Below are positions 1-12,566 of a stretch of DNA of 64,000 nt, in pieces. Each line of letters begins with the position of its first letter. Position 1 is the stretch's first letter. A program made the position numbers and the translations under genes. The notes under the pieces are model-generated. The model saw only the letters and a program-made list of their open reading frames with translations. It did not search any database and was not told the origin of the DNA. Origin of the DNA: Limonium bicolor (taxonomy: Eukaryota; Streptophyta; Magnoliopsida; Caryophyllales; Plumbaginaceae); assembly GCA_023374045.1 (NCBI GenBank), contig CM041780.1, positions 170,992,085 through 171,056,084 of the forward strand, written 5' to 3'.

Positions 1-356
1 GTGTAAAATGAAAGGCGACCGTACTAGTAGCGCAATAGCTGTCTAGCATGTGTAAAATGAAAAGCGACCGTACTAGTAGCGCAATAGCTGTCTAGCAGGT
101 GTAAAACAAAAAATTCGACCGCACTAGTAGCGCAATAGCTGTCTAGCGGGTGTAAAATGAAAGGCGACCGTGCTAGTAGCGCAATAGCTGTCTAGCAGGT
201 GTAAAACGAAAAATTCGACCGCACTAGTAGCGCAATAGCTGCCTAGCGGGTGTAAAACGAAAAAGCGACCGCACTAGTAGCGCAATAGCTGCCTAGCGGG
301 TGTAAAACGAAAAAACGACCGCACTAGTAGCGCAATAGCTGCCTAGCGGGTGTAAA
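1..356. repeat. Tandem array of ~58-bp monomers with core CTAGTAGCGCAATAGCTG
   Basis: About six monomers sharing the core CTAGTAGCGCAATAGCTG, joined by short linkers of the type GGTGTAAAACGAAA. The array runs off the left edge. The same monomers form a longer array at 57985-59250, at the equivalent place of the second Ogre-like element, so this is an internal satellite of that retrotransposon and not an independent satellite. Short inverted arms (CTAG on both sides of the core) are visible in each monomer. Confidence 0.9.
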
Positions 357-479
357 GATGCATTAGATAGTGAACAAATTTTGTGGGTATATGCAAGTGA
401 TATGCGATGTGAGGTGATTACCAATGTATTAATTGAATTAAACTCCCTGTTCGTGGGTGTAGGTTTTTGTGTGAGCAGA

Positions 480-1215
480 TGGCTCTAGAGTTACATCAAA
501 ACTTCGGGATGGCTCCGGTATGGCTCCGGCATGGCTTCATGATCTGAGATGGCTCCAGCATGCGTTGATGGCTCTAGTATGCTCTGATGGCTCTGGTAGG
601 AACTGATGGCTCCGGTGTGACCAATGGTCTCGGGGTGGTTGGTGGGTTTGACATGGTTGGTGATGTTGTGGCAGTTTGTAGGCTTTCATTTGCCTTGAGA
701 GATTTTTTTTTCAGGGTGGTTTGATGGCTCCGATGATGGATTTATTGTTGTTTGGCGGGATTTGTTGTGGATTTTGTAGTGAGTGAATGGTTTTTCACGA
801 GTAAATGATGAAACACAGTTGCATGACTTTGTTGGGAGTTCCCATCATGGTTCCAGGATTTTCCATGGATGGCCCCGGGATGACCTTGTGCTGATTGAGC
901 ATGACGATGCTTTGGTTGGTTCACTTTAATGACACCGAGGGAAAAAGGGAAATTTTCACCTTTGATGTGGTCGCACCCTGGACGGGCTGCCTACGTACTC
1001 AATTTCGTATTGAGATCAGACCATACGTAGTTTCAAACTTTGTGAGCAAGGTCTTGGTGACGAATTGGCTCCGACAGGATTTGAGGTGGCTCCCGTGTTT
1101 TCTCAAACTCTTGGGATGGCTCCTCCTGTGTAGCTCTGGAGATGGTCTCAATATTGAGGATGGCTCCTGCATGGCTCAACTTGGTTCTGGATATGGCCGT
1201 GGGATGGCTCCAGTT
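480..1215. repeat. Degenerate GATGGCTCC repeats
   Basis: The motif GATGGCTC(C/T) recurs at irregular spacing of roughly 12-40 bp. Equivalent stretches occur at 14000-14850 and 59370-60190. The same word forms the polypurine-tract region next to the LTR (12567 and 57573, reverse complement of AAGGGGAGCCATC). Confidence 0.7.
967..1030 (-). other. Conserved hairpin motif, copy 1
   Basis: A 64-bp motif starting GGTCGCACCC and ending TACGTAG. It contains outer arms CTACGTA/TACGTAG and an inner stem CTCAAT-ttcgt-ATTGAG. Further copies lie at 7456, 7623, 14459, 52786, 52971, 53156 and 59839. The LTR copies have CTCAAC/GTTGAG instead, so pairing is kept while the bases change. Confidence 0.75.
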
Positions 1216-4200
1216 TTGACTTTTTTTTATCGGAAGTTACGCTTTGATAACGGCAACTGAAGTCGACTTTTCAGCGAGACTAGGTAGAATTCTTACCAGT
1301 CGGATGTTGAAGATGAAATGATTATGGTGCATGCAAGTTTAAATGCTAGACACGATGCAAAATGCACATGCAGTTTTTTGGAGAGAAGGCACGGTCCTAT
1401 CTCTATTAATATGAGGTTTACGAATATAAGACATCTTCAGTTCAAACTTGAGTGATTATTGAACTCGAATGCGTGAACACTTTCCTCTCATGGAGGGATG
1501 CGGGTCAATCACTCGTGAGTCTGGTCGTGTGTGTTTAATGGTGTGATGATACTTTTGACACTCGGACAGTATTTTCCTTAGAATTTCGTTCGAGGTTATG
1601 GACTTTCCAATCCTACCAATTCCTCACCTGCAATGGGTAGGCTGTTTATGATTTGGTGCTTAGATCAAAGAGTCGCTCGCACTCGGAAGACCTTGTGGAG
1701 TAAGGTCACACTCATTCGCTCATGGTCCCCGTCTTATGGAATGGGACATGTTGATAACAAGTACGAAGCTTATGATTCATGTTTCAGATCCGGTACTTTC
1801 AGTTAACGCTCATTAACTTATGAGTCAAAGGTCTTTATTGGGTTGTAATGGGGTTGAGGGGTATGATGTATGTCACATGGGACTAGAGGATTTATTTGGG
1901 AATCGTGGAGCTTTTGTGCAATAGAGGACGTGTCTCGCCTTCGCCATGGGTGGATGATTAAACTGGTTTTGATAACCTTTATTGATTTCTACGGGACATC
2001 ATTGGTCCTTTGGATTCGGTTTTTGCTCCTTTTTGCCTCTTCTGGCGTTCGATTTGAACTTTCTTCTCATTTTGTTTTTTGAAATTGCATTTGGCTCATC
2101 AACTTTCTCAAGCGTTCTCTGCTTTGTATTTTGGCTTTCAGCTTTGGAGTTGCATTGACTCATCGATCTTCTTGAACATTTTCGGTGTTCTTTTTTGGTG
2201 TTTGGCTTTGGAGTTGCATTGACTCACTGATTTCTCAGAACATTTCATTTGTTGTTTTTGTGAAAGATGGTGAGGGAGAGACCATGGCTCTGGCTCCTTC
2301 GAGATCCTCTATTGCAAAGGTGAGTAAATATGTGTATGTGAGTTGGCATGCTGTGGAGTTCACAGAAAAAGGTTTATCGTGAAAGGCTCAGCGGGGCTCA
2401 CTAAGGGATTATGTACAGGGCAGTGAAAGTTTTTTTGGTTTTTTTGGAGCTTTTTGTTCCTATGTGCCTCTTCATTCTCATTAGTCGATGATTGTTTTCT
2501 TACTATTCTCAGATCTTTGCATGAATCACAGTTCGTGACTCGCTATCAACATTGATCTTTATGTATGTGCCTCTCCACGTGCTGAAGGAATGCACATGTC
2601 GCTCGTGGTTTTACCTCGATTGGCTCTCTCTACCTTCCCTCATCGCTCAGTAGATCATCCAATACACTCAATTGAAATTCCAAGGAAAATACCGCTCTTC
2701 GCAAATTACTCACTTTGTTTGTGGTGCTGATTTTGATTAGACCCTTGTGTTCATTGACGGGTCGGGAGTTTAGTGATTCAGGCATGCTGTTCAATCAATC
2801 TCTCAAGATTTTCCCCAAAGATGTCGTTTCGATATGAGTGTATGCAGTACATCTACCATGCAATGTGTTGTGGTAATATGGAACTACTATGTACATATGA
2901 TGCATGAAATGCTGAAAATGATGAATGGAGATGGCTGGCTTTGAATTTTGACCAAATGGTGTGTGTGTGTTTTTTTTTTTGTGTTTTTCTTTTTGGATGC
3001 AATGCATGAGTGGTAAGGCTACACCTAGTCTCGCTTGGGTCAAATTCAGCTCACAGTTCATGAAGCTCATCCCGTCACGATTGGCTCTGAAGACGGTCGA
3101 GTTGTGGTGATTGTTGTTGAAGAAGTAATTCTCCAATGAGGTCGGGTTGGTGATTGGCTCCTCGAGTTTTGGAATTTTAGGGAGTGACAACTCCCGCATG
3201 GTGGCCCCATAATATATGACATTGACTGCATTTTTTTTGGGATTTTTGAACGTATGCTTTTTTTTGGATTTTTTTGGATGTACGATTTTTTTGGATTTTG
3301 GATGTATGCTTTTCTTTTATTTGGGATTTTTTTTTGGGTATATGATTTTTTGGATGTATGATTTATTGGTATATGCTCTTTTGTTGGTGTTAGTCTCTAT
3401 GTACATGGCATGCCGAATGGGAAGATGCTTGAATCCCTAGTATTTCTTGCTATCGCTTTGAGGGTCACGCTTTCACTCGTGGGCAAACGCGGTTAATCAC
3501 CTGCAAAACGGTCATCAAAGAAGAATCTGACAGATGCGAATGTTAGTACGCTTGAAAAATGAGATGAATGTTTGTGTGTGATGTGTTGAGAATGCAACCT
3601 GTGATTATGCAATTTTCTGAGATGGGTGTGATTTATGCATGATTAATGAATATGAAATGACCGAAGATGGGAAAAAGCAATTCGTATGTGCTACAAGAAA
3701 TCAAGTCTTAGAGAGAAAAAAAAAGTTTTAAAAATACGTGTTTTCGAAGTGGTGGATTTTCTCAATAGGAATTTTGACGCTTGGTCATTCGCAAATAAAA
3801 ATAGGAGTGGGGAACCCTATACACATTGATCTAAATAAATTCAAAGGGAATGTACAACCTATACACAAATTCTATTCAGAATTTGACAAGAGAGAAAAGA
3901 ATGCTAGGGGAAAACCTATACATCAATTTTAAAAGTCATTAAATGGGGATTTTGAGCTTAAAAACTGCTCCCGAATTCTTCTGCTTTGTCCTTGAGCTTC
4001 TGACTGTCTGCTCACTCATGTGCGGGCTCTTGATTGGCCGTTCGCTCGTCTTCGTGTTCGGGCAACAAGGTGACACTATGATCAAGAGAAACTGGTTGGT
4101 GCTCTTCTGACCCTTTGCAGCTTCGAACTCGAAAGGTTGTTTCTGATCTTCATGTCGCTCGACTCGGGTTGGTGCAACTCTAATTTTGGCTCGAATCGTC

Positions 4201-5906
4201 GTTGATCTTCATGCATCCCACTTGCTCCGGTGAAGGAAAATAAGGGGCATTTTTTGAGAAAGGAAAGGTGAATGATCGAGCATATATTCTTTGTGAAAAT
4301 CCACCACTTTTGTGAAAACACGAAATGACTAGTACGCTCCACGGTAATGACCGCTGCTCCTGAAGGTGGGTTGAACTTCAAAAATAGCGGGTCACGACAT
4401 GGGGACTAAATCATTTTTTTGAAATACATTTGTGAAAATCAATTTTGAAATATGATCCATGAAAAATGTTGTTCCGAAATTCGTTTGTGTAAAGAAGGTT
4501 TTCTTGAAATCTGTTTGTGAAAATAGTTTTTGAAACTACATTTGTGAAAACATCTATTCTTTTGCAAACCGTTTGACAAAGTTTGTTTTCTAGAAGACTT
4601 GATTGAAAACCGTTTTTGAAAACTGTTTTGGAAATAACAATTTTGAAAATCATTATTTTTTGAAATCATTTGAAATGGACGACTTTGAAGATATTTCATT
4701 GGAGTGTTTGAGCTGGTTTTTTTTTTGCCAATTTTTGAAACGTGATCACACATACATGTAAGTGCAAAATAAAACCGTGGCTGATTTTTTGTGGAGCTGA
4801 GTGTGAATGATTGGGATAATCACCTTCCAGGTCAATCAATGCTTCCATACCACCACCGGGGAACCGTCATCCCTTCACTGTTCATCTCTCGGGATTTATC
4901 TCTGTTATGCCTTGTGGGGCACGTCATCAAGAAAGTCCGGAGTGCTTAAGTTCGAAAGGTCAGGATACCTGAAGTGATACAGTCACACGAGCCACGGCCG
5001 GGGATTATCACAACATACTCACTTTTCGGGAAACTTGGGGAAGTACTGCATGGGAACGGGTCTCCCATCGTCTGCACGATAAGGTGTGTCTAAAGTCCAA
5101 ATTATTCGCTGCTACACGCTTTGTCATGTATGGGTATCCGTAAATACGGGATCCGCTATGAATTTGTAGCGCGACATTGGGCTTTAAAGACACCCGTGGT
5201 GCAGAGGAATCATGGAGAACTGAGCCCATGCGATCTTCAGGGTAAGACAGAGGGTGGTCAGACAGGCGGCATACAAGGGGGTGACTACCCATAAAACCCG
5301 TCCTAGACACTGGACCAGGCAGCTGGACACTGAAGGCTCATGGCTCACTATATGCTGGCTTAGACTCGGGTAATGGAGGATATGTTTGGATCATGAGCTT
5401 CAAGGCGTAGGTCTTGGACCATGTTACCTCGTGGGTTAACTCCTTCTAGGAAGGACCCAACTCATGGGGAATCAACCGTGGACCGGTTGGGATCCCGTGA
5501 CCCGTGGACAAATCGGGTGACACAGAGGAATGCATGTCCTATGCTACCCGATGCAACAATGGGTTGACTCCTTCTAGGAAGGCCCCATTTACAAAAGCAA
5601 TAAATAAGCAATAATATTATGTCATGCATGAAGAGCAGTAAACATAAGACAGTAGACACACAACAATAAAACACACTAAAGTGAAGCATGCAAATGGTAA
5701 AGCACACATATGGCACTCAAGGCCAATCTCGAACTCTAGACTCTCATCCTAACTATCCTCTCAGTGCACACTCTGGGTGTGGAGTAGAGTAGTCCTAGCG
5801 GCTTTAGAATGAATCTCTTGAAGGATTTGAAAGAAGTTGGGGAATCCTGACAATTTTGGACGGAGTTCAGTCTTCCTTGAGTTCGAGAAAAACTTACTCA
5901 AGTTTT

Positions 5907-5923
5907 CCCCAGCAGAGTCGCCA
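5907..5923 (-). other. Primer binding site (tRNA-Arg type)
   Basis: The plus strand reads CCCCAGCAGAGTCGCCA, the reverse complement of TGGCGACTCTGCTGGGG, which I recall as the Ogre-type site complementary to the 3' end of tRNA-Arg. It is separated by 3 bp (TTT) from the LTR edge TGTGGAGGG at 5927, the usual position for a primer site. It shows the element is on the minus strand with its 5' LTR to the right. Confidence 0.75.
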
Positions 5924-6469
5924 TTTTGTGGAGGGTGATTTTTCGGTATGAGGGGGGTCTATCTAAATATGGTATGTCTAAAAGCCTAGATCCTAGAAAT
6001 TGCCATTCTGTGGAGGGTGGAAACCCGTTATTCTGGCAACCCTCAAATACCTACTAAATCGTCCGTCTTTCCCAGAAAGCATAAGGGGAGTGTAAGTGAA
6101 CACTACACCCGCTCTCGATGGGCCCCACGCGGACTTATGCCTCTATAAGGCAGAATTGACTAGAGTCGCCACCTAGTTTGACCTAAGGAACTAGGAAGGA
6201 AGGAGAAGGGTTCTAAGAACCGTTAATTGACTCTGATGATTTATTGCCTATGGATAGGACTTATCTGATCAAGCCAGAGATTCTATTGTGGGTTCGCACT
6301 GGGTTACACCCCTTAGAAGTGGCAACGACCACGACTTCGGGTTGGTGCCCGAGGAAACCTCGGTCTCCAATTGTCGGGATTGTCTTCTTTCAAAACCTTT
6401 TTAGAGAGATTCAATTAAAGCCAAAGGATAGGATTGAGTGAGGCTGAGGAAGAGAATGGATGTGATGAG

Positions 6470-6717
6470 TGTGGAGGGTGATTTTTCGGTATGAGGGGGG
6501 TCAATCTAAATACGGTCTGACTAAAAAGCCTAGATCCTATAATGCCATTCTGTGGAGGGTGAAAACCGTTATTCATGGCGGCCCTCAAATACCTACTAAA
6601 TCGTCCGTCTTTCCCAGAAAGCATAATGGGGAGTGCAAGTGTGCACTACACCCGCTCTCGATGGGCTCCACGCGGACTTATGCCTCTATAAGGCGGAATT
6701 GACTAGAGTCGCCATTC
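6470..6717 (-). repeat. Partial LTR copy nested in the LTR
   Basis: A second LTR left end starts at 6470 in the middle of LTR sequence (the interrupted text resumes as at 7221-7260). It runs for about 250 bp and stops at GAGTCGCCA, where a third left end follows after three bases (6718). The last junction copies the primer-site/LTR boundary seen at 5914-5927. Confidence 0.75.
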
Positions 6718-7455
6718 TGTGGAGGGTGATTTTTCGGTATGAGGGGGGTCTATCTAAATATGGTCTGACTAAAAGCCTAGATCCTAGAAATTGTCATTCT
6801 ATGGAGGGTGAAAACCCGTTATTCTGGCATCCCTCAAATACCTACTACATCGTCCGTCTTTCCCAGAAAGCATAATGGGGAGTGCAAGTGTGCACTACAC
6901 CCGCTCTCGATGGGCTCCACGCGGACTTATGCCTCTATAAGGCGGAATTGACTAGAGTCGCCACCTAGTTTGACCTAAGGAACTAGGAAGGGAGGAAAAG
7001 GGTTCTAAGAACCGTTAATTGACTCTGATGATTGTTGCCTATGGATAGGACTTATCTGGTCATTTCAGAGATTCTGTGTGGGTTCGCACTGGGTTACACC
7101 CCTTGGAAGTGGCAACGACCACGACTTCGGATTGGTGCCCGAGGAAACCTCGGTCTCCAATTGTCGGGATTACCTTCTTTCAAAACCTTTTTAGAGAGAT
7201 TCATTTAAAAGTCAAAGGATAGGATTGAGTGGGGGGCTGAGGAAGAGAGTGGATGAGGCGAGCTTTTCTGCCAAGCTAGCGCCAAGAAGAAGAATGGGTG
7301 AATTCGGATGAGAATTAGGGAAAGTCTGAGGTTGAGCGAATAGACAAGACTTAGTGTCTGATGGTTTGAAGTTTGTGGGAGCCAAAGAAGGTTTGAGTGT
7401 TTTGAGAGGTATGGAGAACACCTTAGTATGGGAAAAGGGTTTTTTCTTTGGAGTG

Positions 7456-7519
7456 GGGTCGCACCCTGTGTGGGTTGCCTACGTACTCAACTTCCTGTTG
7501 AGATCAGACCTTACGTAGT
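7456..7519 (-). other. Conserved hairpin motif, copy 2
   Basis: LTR copy with inner stem CTCAAC-ttcct-GTTGAG and outer arms CTACGTA/TACGTAG. See copy 1. Confidence 0.75.
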
Positions 7520-7622
7520 TCAGAGACCTTTAGGATGGCTGGGCTTTTTGAGGTGATCGAGGGTTAGAAGTGGTTGTTTGGAGAGGAGATAGTTGAGTGC
7601 AAAAGGGTATTTTGATTGATGT

Positions 7623-7686
7623 GGGGTCGCACCCTGTGTGGGTTGCCTACGTACTCAACTCCCTGTTGAGATCAGACCTTACGTAG
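7623..7686 (-). other. Conserved hairpin motif, copy 3
   Basis: LTR copy with inner stem CTCAAC-tccct-GTTGAG, 167 bp after copy 2. Confidence 0.75.
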
Positions 7687-7867
7687 TTCACTGCTTTGGA
7701 GGTTTGGGAGTTTTGGGGTGCTCGACTCTGTGAGATATTCGAAATCCTAAAATGATGACGTCTGCGAGACGCTCGGGTCTGTGAGACATTTGGGGCTTAA
7801 AAGGATTACCAAATTTCAAGGGGTTCGGCTTTTTGAGGAGCTGAGGGTTTTCGAGGTGTTTGAATTT

Positions 7868-8215
7868 GATGAGTCTATTGAGATGTTCGAATCTGTTGAA
7901 CTGCGGAGACATTCGAGTCTGTTGAGCTGTTGAGACGGTAGAGCCTGTTGAGCTGCTGAGGCGGTCGAGTCTGTTGAGCTGCTGAGACGGTCGAGTCTGT
8001 TGAGCTGCTGAGACGTTCGAGTCTGTTGAGCTGCTGAGACGGTCGAGGCTGTTGAGCTGCTGAGACGTTCGAGTCTGTTGAGCTATTGAGACATTCGAGT
8101 CTGTTGAGCTGCTGAGACGGTCGAGTCTGTTGAGCTATTGAGACATTCGAGTCTGTTGAGCTGCTGAGACGTTCGAGTCTGTTGAGCTGCTGAGACGTTC
8201 GAGTCTGTTTGGAAT
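7868..8215. repeat. 26-bp tandem array
   Basis: About 12 tandem units of the type GTTGAGCTGCTGAGACG followed by GTCGAGTCT, period 26 bp, differing mainly at GG/TT and GCT/ATT positions. The second LTR has only a looser, related GTCTGTGAGACGCTCGG series (52880-53460), so the regular array expanded in this copy. Confidence 0.85.
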
Positions 8216-8319
8216 TATTTGGGATTGAAATGAAATTGAATTGGATTGAGTTTGAATTGAAATGGATTGGGTTGAATTGAATTGAAATGAATCAAATTTG
8301 AGTTGAATTTGGGCTGAAT

Positions 8320-8620
8320 TGGGCTTTTAGAGAATGGGCCAGATTGGCCCTAGAAAAATGGGCTGGATTGGGCCTTAGAAGTTGGACCGGATTGGACCTT
8401 GAAATATGGGCCAGATTGGGCCTTGAAATTGGGCCGAGTTTGGGCCTTGAGATATGGGCCAGATTTGGCTTTGGAAAGCGGGCCAGGTTGGGACCTCAAA
8501 ACATAGACCAGGTTGAGCCTTAGAAAGAAGGCCGGTTGGGCCTTTTGGTTTGTTCCTCGAATTGGGCTTTAAATTGGGCTTCAATTGAATTTGGTTATTG
8601 GGCCTCAAATTGGATGATTT
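8320..8620. repeat. Low-complexity TTGGGCC-rich stretch
   Basis: Irregular repetition of TTGGGCCTTGAAA-like words. The second LTR has a longer equivalent at 53540-54540. The proline/lysine-rich open frame on the minus strand is a by-product of the repetition. Confidence 0.7.
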
Positions 8621-8765
8621 GAAGTTCGGATTGATACTGAATTGGAATGAATTTTGAATTGTGTATGAAGAATGAGTGTGAGAAGGATTGCTTTTGAAAG
8701 AGTGTTGGATGAGTACGAGAGATTGATTTTGTAGTGTGTTTGATGAAAGAGTGTGAAAGAGATTG

Positions 8766-9030
8766 ATTTTGCAATGTGTTGGAGGAGGAGATTGGTTTGA
8801 AGAGTGTTAGATGAGAGAGATTGGTTTGAAGGGTGTTAGATGAGAGAGATTGGTTTGAAGGGTGTTAGATGAGAGAGATTGGTTCTGTGAGTGTTTGATG
8901 AGAGAGAGAGTGGTTTGAAGGGTGTTTGATGAGAGAGTGGTTTTGTGAGTGTTTGATGAGGGAGTGGTTTTGTGAGCGTTTGATGAGGGAGAGAGATTGG
9001 TTTGAAGGGTGTTCAATGAGAAATTGATTT
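8766..9030. repeat. 29-bp tandem array
   Basis: Units close to GAGAGATTGGTTTGAAGGGTG, period about 29 bp, some shortened. It lies inside the LTR. The second LTR lacks a clear equivalent. Confidence 0.75.
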
Positions 9031-9169
9031 GAAATTGAATTTTTTGGGCTGAATTTGGAAATGAATTTTGGGTTTTGAATTGGATGTTTATTGGTTGAAA
9101 CGAATCATTGATTGTGAGTTTTATTGTGACATTTAAGGATTGTTTGGAAAGTTTTTTTTTTTAGAGAGA

Positions 9170-12100
9170 TGTTTCCCACAAACAGGTACTACGACCCTCG
9201 GGTACTACGACCTTAATGTGGGCAACATCTATGAATGGTCCTAGGGCTTTTCTAAACCGGACTTGATTTGTCCAGTAATTAAGTGGGTAGACCTGAAGGC
9301 TATGCTATGGCTACATGTACTAAACCAATCTAGCAATTTATAAGATGAAACTAACAAATAAAACGCCCAATGTATAATAGAACCAAAAATGTATAAACAA
9401 GCATTCAAAAATATGTACGAAAGATAGACAGAGTAAAAACGATCAAGCCGACAAATACAGAGAATTATGAAATCCAAGACTATGCTAGGCAACACAACCA
9501 ATTGGCAAATTACAACTCATGATAACAAATTAAAGTGATGAATTGAAATGCTGAATTAAAAGAGCTGCTATGGGGGGTCGCATCGACACCGCCTCACTCG
9601 AGCTGAAGGGGATCAGCAAGAAGTACACCAACCGTTACATAGTTTGAAGGAGAAACCCCGGTAGTCCAAGCCACGATCCCGTTCCTTAGTCTTAGAGTAG
9701 TTTCCCGTTCCACGAGCGTTATGTACATGTCAAAACACAACCAAGAGAGGCAAAATGCATTAGTCAAAGAACGGGAGAGGGTTGGGATGTGTGCAATGGG
9801 ATCATACGGCCCCTCTCAATGGGAGGAAAGGGGGAAATTTAATCATCTCCCACACCCCAACCGAGAACATAGAAAAGAGTTTCAAGCTGCCAACAAATGC
9901 TAAGGATTGTAAGATAAATCAAGCATCGGGGTTGCTACTCAATTAATTTGTCATCTTAGATTATGACTCAAACAAAGTGTAGTATCAAAGAGGTAAAGTT
10001 GTGAGTCATGCGGGATCATACCTAGAAGGGTTTATATCATTTCCCTCTAAGATGAAAAATTAATAAGTTACCAACCAGCCAACGAGTGCTTTATCTTAAC
10101 AATCATAGCATAGGGTAACTATAATTCTATTCATGTTCTTATCTAAGCACTTTGGAACAAGTTTCATGCTAGTCTCAAACTAATTTCCAGACTAATATCA
10201 ATGCGCAAAGGGGCAGTTAACTATCAAATGCAACTGGATTAAAGGTTGAAAGATAGAATTTCCAAACCCAATGGCAAAGCATCAAGCCCGAACGGATCAG
10301 CATAGCCCAAGCTCATTCCAAGCAGCCCACGTAGGTCAGATTGATTGCGTTTGTACCTCGGCCAAACATGAAACCAAATAATCAACCAGGAAGTAGGGTT
10401 TTATGTAATAATCCAATAAAGCCAACAAACATAATTGCTAAACCCACGAGGTACCAAGCCCCAAAGCACATTGGTACAGTCACACGCGAAATCCAAGATC
10501 AACTCCAACTCAAACAGCGCAGCCCAATCTAACAGTACATCCGCCAAAGTACAAAGCCAAAATGTGAGCAGCGAACCAATTTAAGTCATTAGCACAAAGA
10601 GCAGAATGACATCAAATACCGAACCAATAGGTCATTAAGGCTGACGATAAATCAGCCTACGTTAGGTTGTGGAAAACCCACACAATCGATGAATCAGTAA
10701 ACAAGCATCGGCAAACAGATTAGTAACATAGGAACAAGCGACATGGGATCCAGTTCTCAAAGGCCGGAAAGAGAAGGCCCAGACAATTATAACTGTGACC
10801 AAATATACATGCAACATAATGATGAATCAAATCCACGGGTTTGCCAAAGTCAAAAGCAAGCAAATATAACAAGCGGACCCACTCAATAGGTCCTAGGGTC
10901 GTCGGATTTTAATGCAATTCGAATGAATTAGGCAACAAAGTCGAACTGGTTTACAAATCATGGCTATCTTAGCAAAATGTCATTAAGGGTCAAATTAACT
11001 CAACCGATAATACCAGAAGCCAGGGGATTAACAAATCAACGTTAGTGCCCATGAACCAAAGAGGTGAATGCCAGAGTAAAAAATGTACCAACTACCAGAG
11101 AATTAAGAACCTCGAGTGGTGATGGCAGGTGCAGATACTCATTTCCGAAAGGTCTGCCAAGTGACAACACAATATCGACAGCATCCACAATAGCAACGAA
11201 GTTAAACAAGATATTGATCGAGACAAAATAAAAGTTCCCAGCCAAATCGCGTAAGGGGATGAAAGATGAACGAGTTTAGTAAAGAGAAAGCCGGAGATGG
11301 CCAGAGCAAATGTCGCATACGGAGGCCAAGCTCAGAGAGCTTCAAATGACGATGAAGGCACGCCGAAGCGAGATCGAGGAACAAATTCAACAGTAATACG
11401 AGACCGGTGGCGACCAATTGTGGAACAAAGTACTTGGCTCATCGAGGATGAAAATGCAATGTGTTTTTATCGGCACGAAACCCCCAAAAGGCCGGAAGTG
11501 GGTTTGACGGCCGGAATTGATGAAATTCGAAAGGAATCCTAATACATCGACACCACTGGGCTATAAGAGCGGTAAACCCAGCATCAATTTGGATCAGAAG
11601 CCTTGGATATGAGGGAAGGGTGAGAAGCCGCATTTAGTTTCGGGAATGTAGATTCCAAGACCCGCAAGTGCTAGAGGGAGGGAAGATGGGTGCGGCGATG
11701 TCGGAGTTGTTCTTTTGCGAATTGAAGAGGAAGCAGAAAGGGGTGGAAGAGTGAAAACAAAGAGGGAGGTTGGCCGTGAGAGAACCGTGAAGAAGCAGAG
11801 GGTGAAGATGATGTTAAGGTGTCGGCTGGCTCTGTATTTTCTCTTTGATTTTGAAGAAGGTCGAAGGAGAGGGTGATGCCCGAGGAAGATGATGTTTAAC
11901 TGGTTTTCAATGCGGGAGTGTTTTGCTTCTGGTTGTGGAAGGTTGATTGAGAGAAAAACGGGGATCAAGATCGGCTACCCTTCTTGTTTCGAAAAATGGA
12001 AGAACGACCAAAGAGGCAGGGGAATAAGATGGAAGTCGGCTGTGCTCCTTCCAATCTTCCTACAGTAGGGTTTTTGAATGGGCTTGAGTTTTTGTTTGGG

Positions 12101-12566
12101 CTGTAGGTCCAATATTAGGGGCTGGAATGGGTTTAAGGGTCTGGGCTAGGCTGGAGTTCAACTAAGTGTGGATTGGGTTCGTAAGATGAAAATAAAAGTG
12201 TCTCATGAACTGAAATGATAATAAAAAAATCAATGTTAATAGTAGAATAAAATAAAATATAAGAAAAGGTGTATAGATGAATAAATAAAAATAATAATAA
12301 TAATAATAAATAAATAATAAAAAATAAAACAAACAAAATAGTAGTAAATAAGTGAATAAACAAAAGGGGACGACCTTGAAACTGGACTGTCGATGGAAAT
12401 TCATTTTCGAAGAATTGTGTTTTTTTTTCTGAAATGTTTTGAAAAAGATTATAAAATGATGGTTTCGTCTTAGCACGCACGTTAATATGTTTTGAAAAAG
12501 AAAGGCGACGACCCCTCTTATTATTTCGAAATTTGCTTTATGGGGTGAGAATTTTTGGTGTCTACA
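9170..12566 (-). other. Unique-looking part of the Ogre-like LTR
   Basis: Starts with a block conserved in both LTR copies (the GGTACTACGACC doublet at 9187-9225, also at 54613-54650) and continues to the LTR end. Both copies share the word CTACAGTAGGGTTTTT (12060 and 56921) and the terminal GGGGTGAGAATTTTTGG. The rest is diverged and has no long conserved frame. An AT-rich run of AATAATAATAAATAA type occupies about 12220-12355. Confidence 0.55.

Larger units (their letters stand above)
1..5926 (-). mobile_element. Internal region (5' side) of an Ogre-like non-autonomous LTR retrotransposon
   Basis: Non-coding internal part of a minus-strand element. It aligns by eye along its length with 58880-64000 and, for its first part, with 13790-16360. 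Its right end carries the reverse complement of a primer binding site (5907-5923) directly next to the LTR at 5927, which sets the orientation. I find no gag, protease, reverse transcriptase or integrase motif on either strand; the open frames are short and not shared between copies. Recognisable segments are a monomer array (1-356), a GATGGCTCC-rich stretch (about 480-1210), pyrimidine-rich sequence (about 2000-3420) and a TTTGAAAA-rich stretch (about 4400-4740). The family is best called a large retrotransposon derivative of Tat/Ogre type; that assignment rests on the primer site and LTR ends. Confidence 0.75.
5927..12566 (-). mobile_element. Ogre-like LTR, rearranged, shared by two internal regions
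   Basis: On the plus strand the LTR starts TGTGGAGGG and ends GTCTACA; in element orientation it begins TGTAGACACC, typical of Tat/Ogre LTRs. The left edge abuts a primer site, and the right edge abuts a polypurine tract (12567-12579). It therefore serves as 5' LTR for the internal region on its left and 3' LTR for the one on its right. The first 550-800 bp are present three times (starts at 5927, 6470 and 6718), making this LTR about 1.1 kb longer than the clean 5537-bp copy at 52036-57572. It contains two copies of the hairpin motif, a 26-bp array, TTGGGCC-rich sequence, a 29-bp array and an AT-rich run. No coding region is recognisable. Confidence 0.8.

Noticed and set aside
1..356. A CRISPR-like array
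   Set aside because: Linkers are near-identical and the monomers recur within retrotransposon copies in a plant genome; it is an ordinary tandem array.
967..1030. Hammerhead ribozyme or tRNA
   Set aside because: The CTGATGA and GAAA core of a hammerhead and the tRNA boxes are absent.
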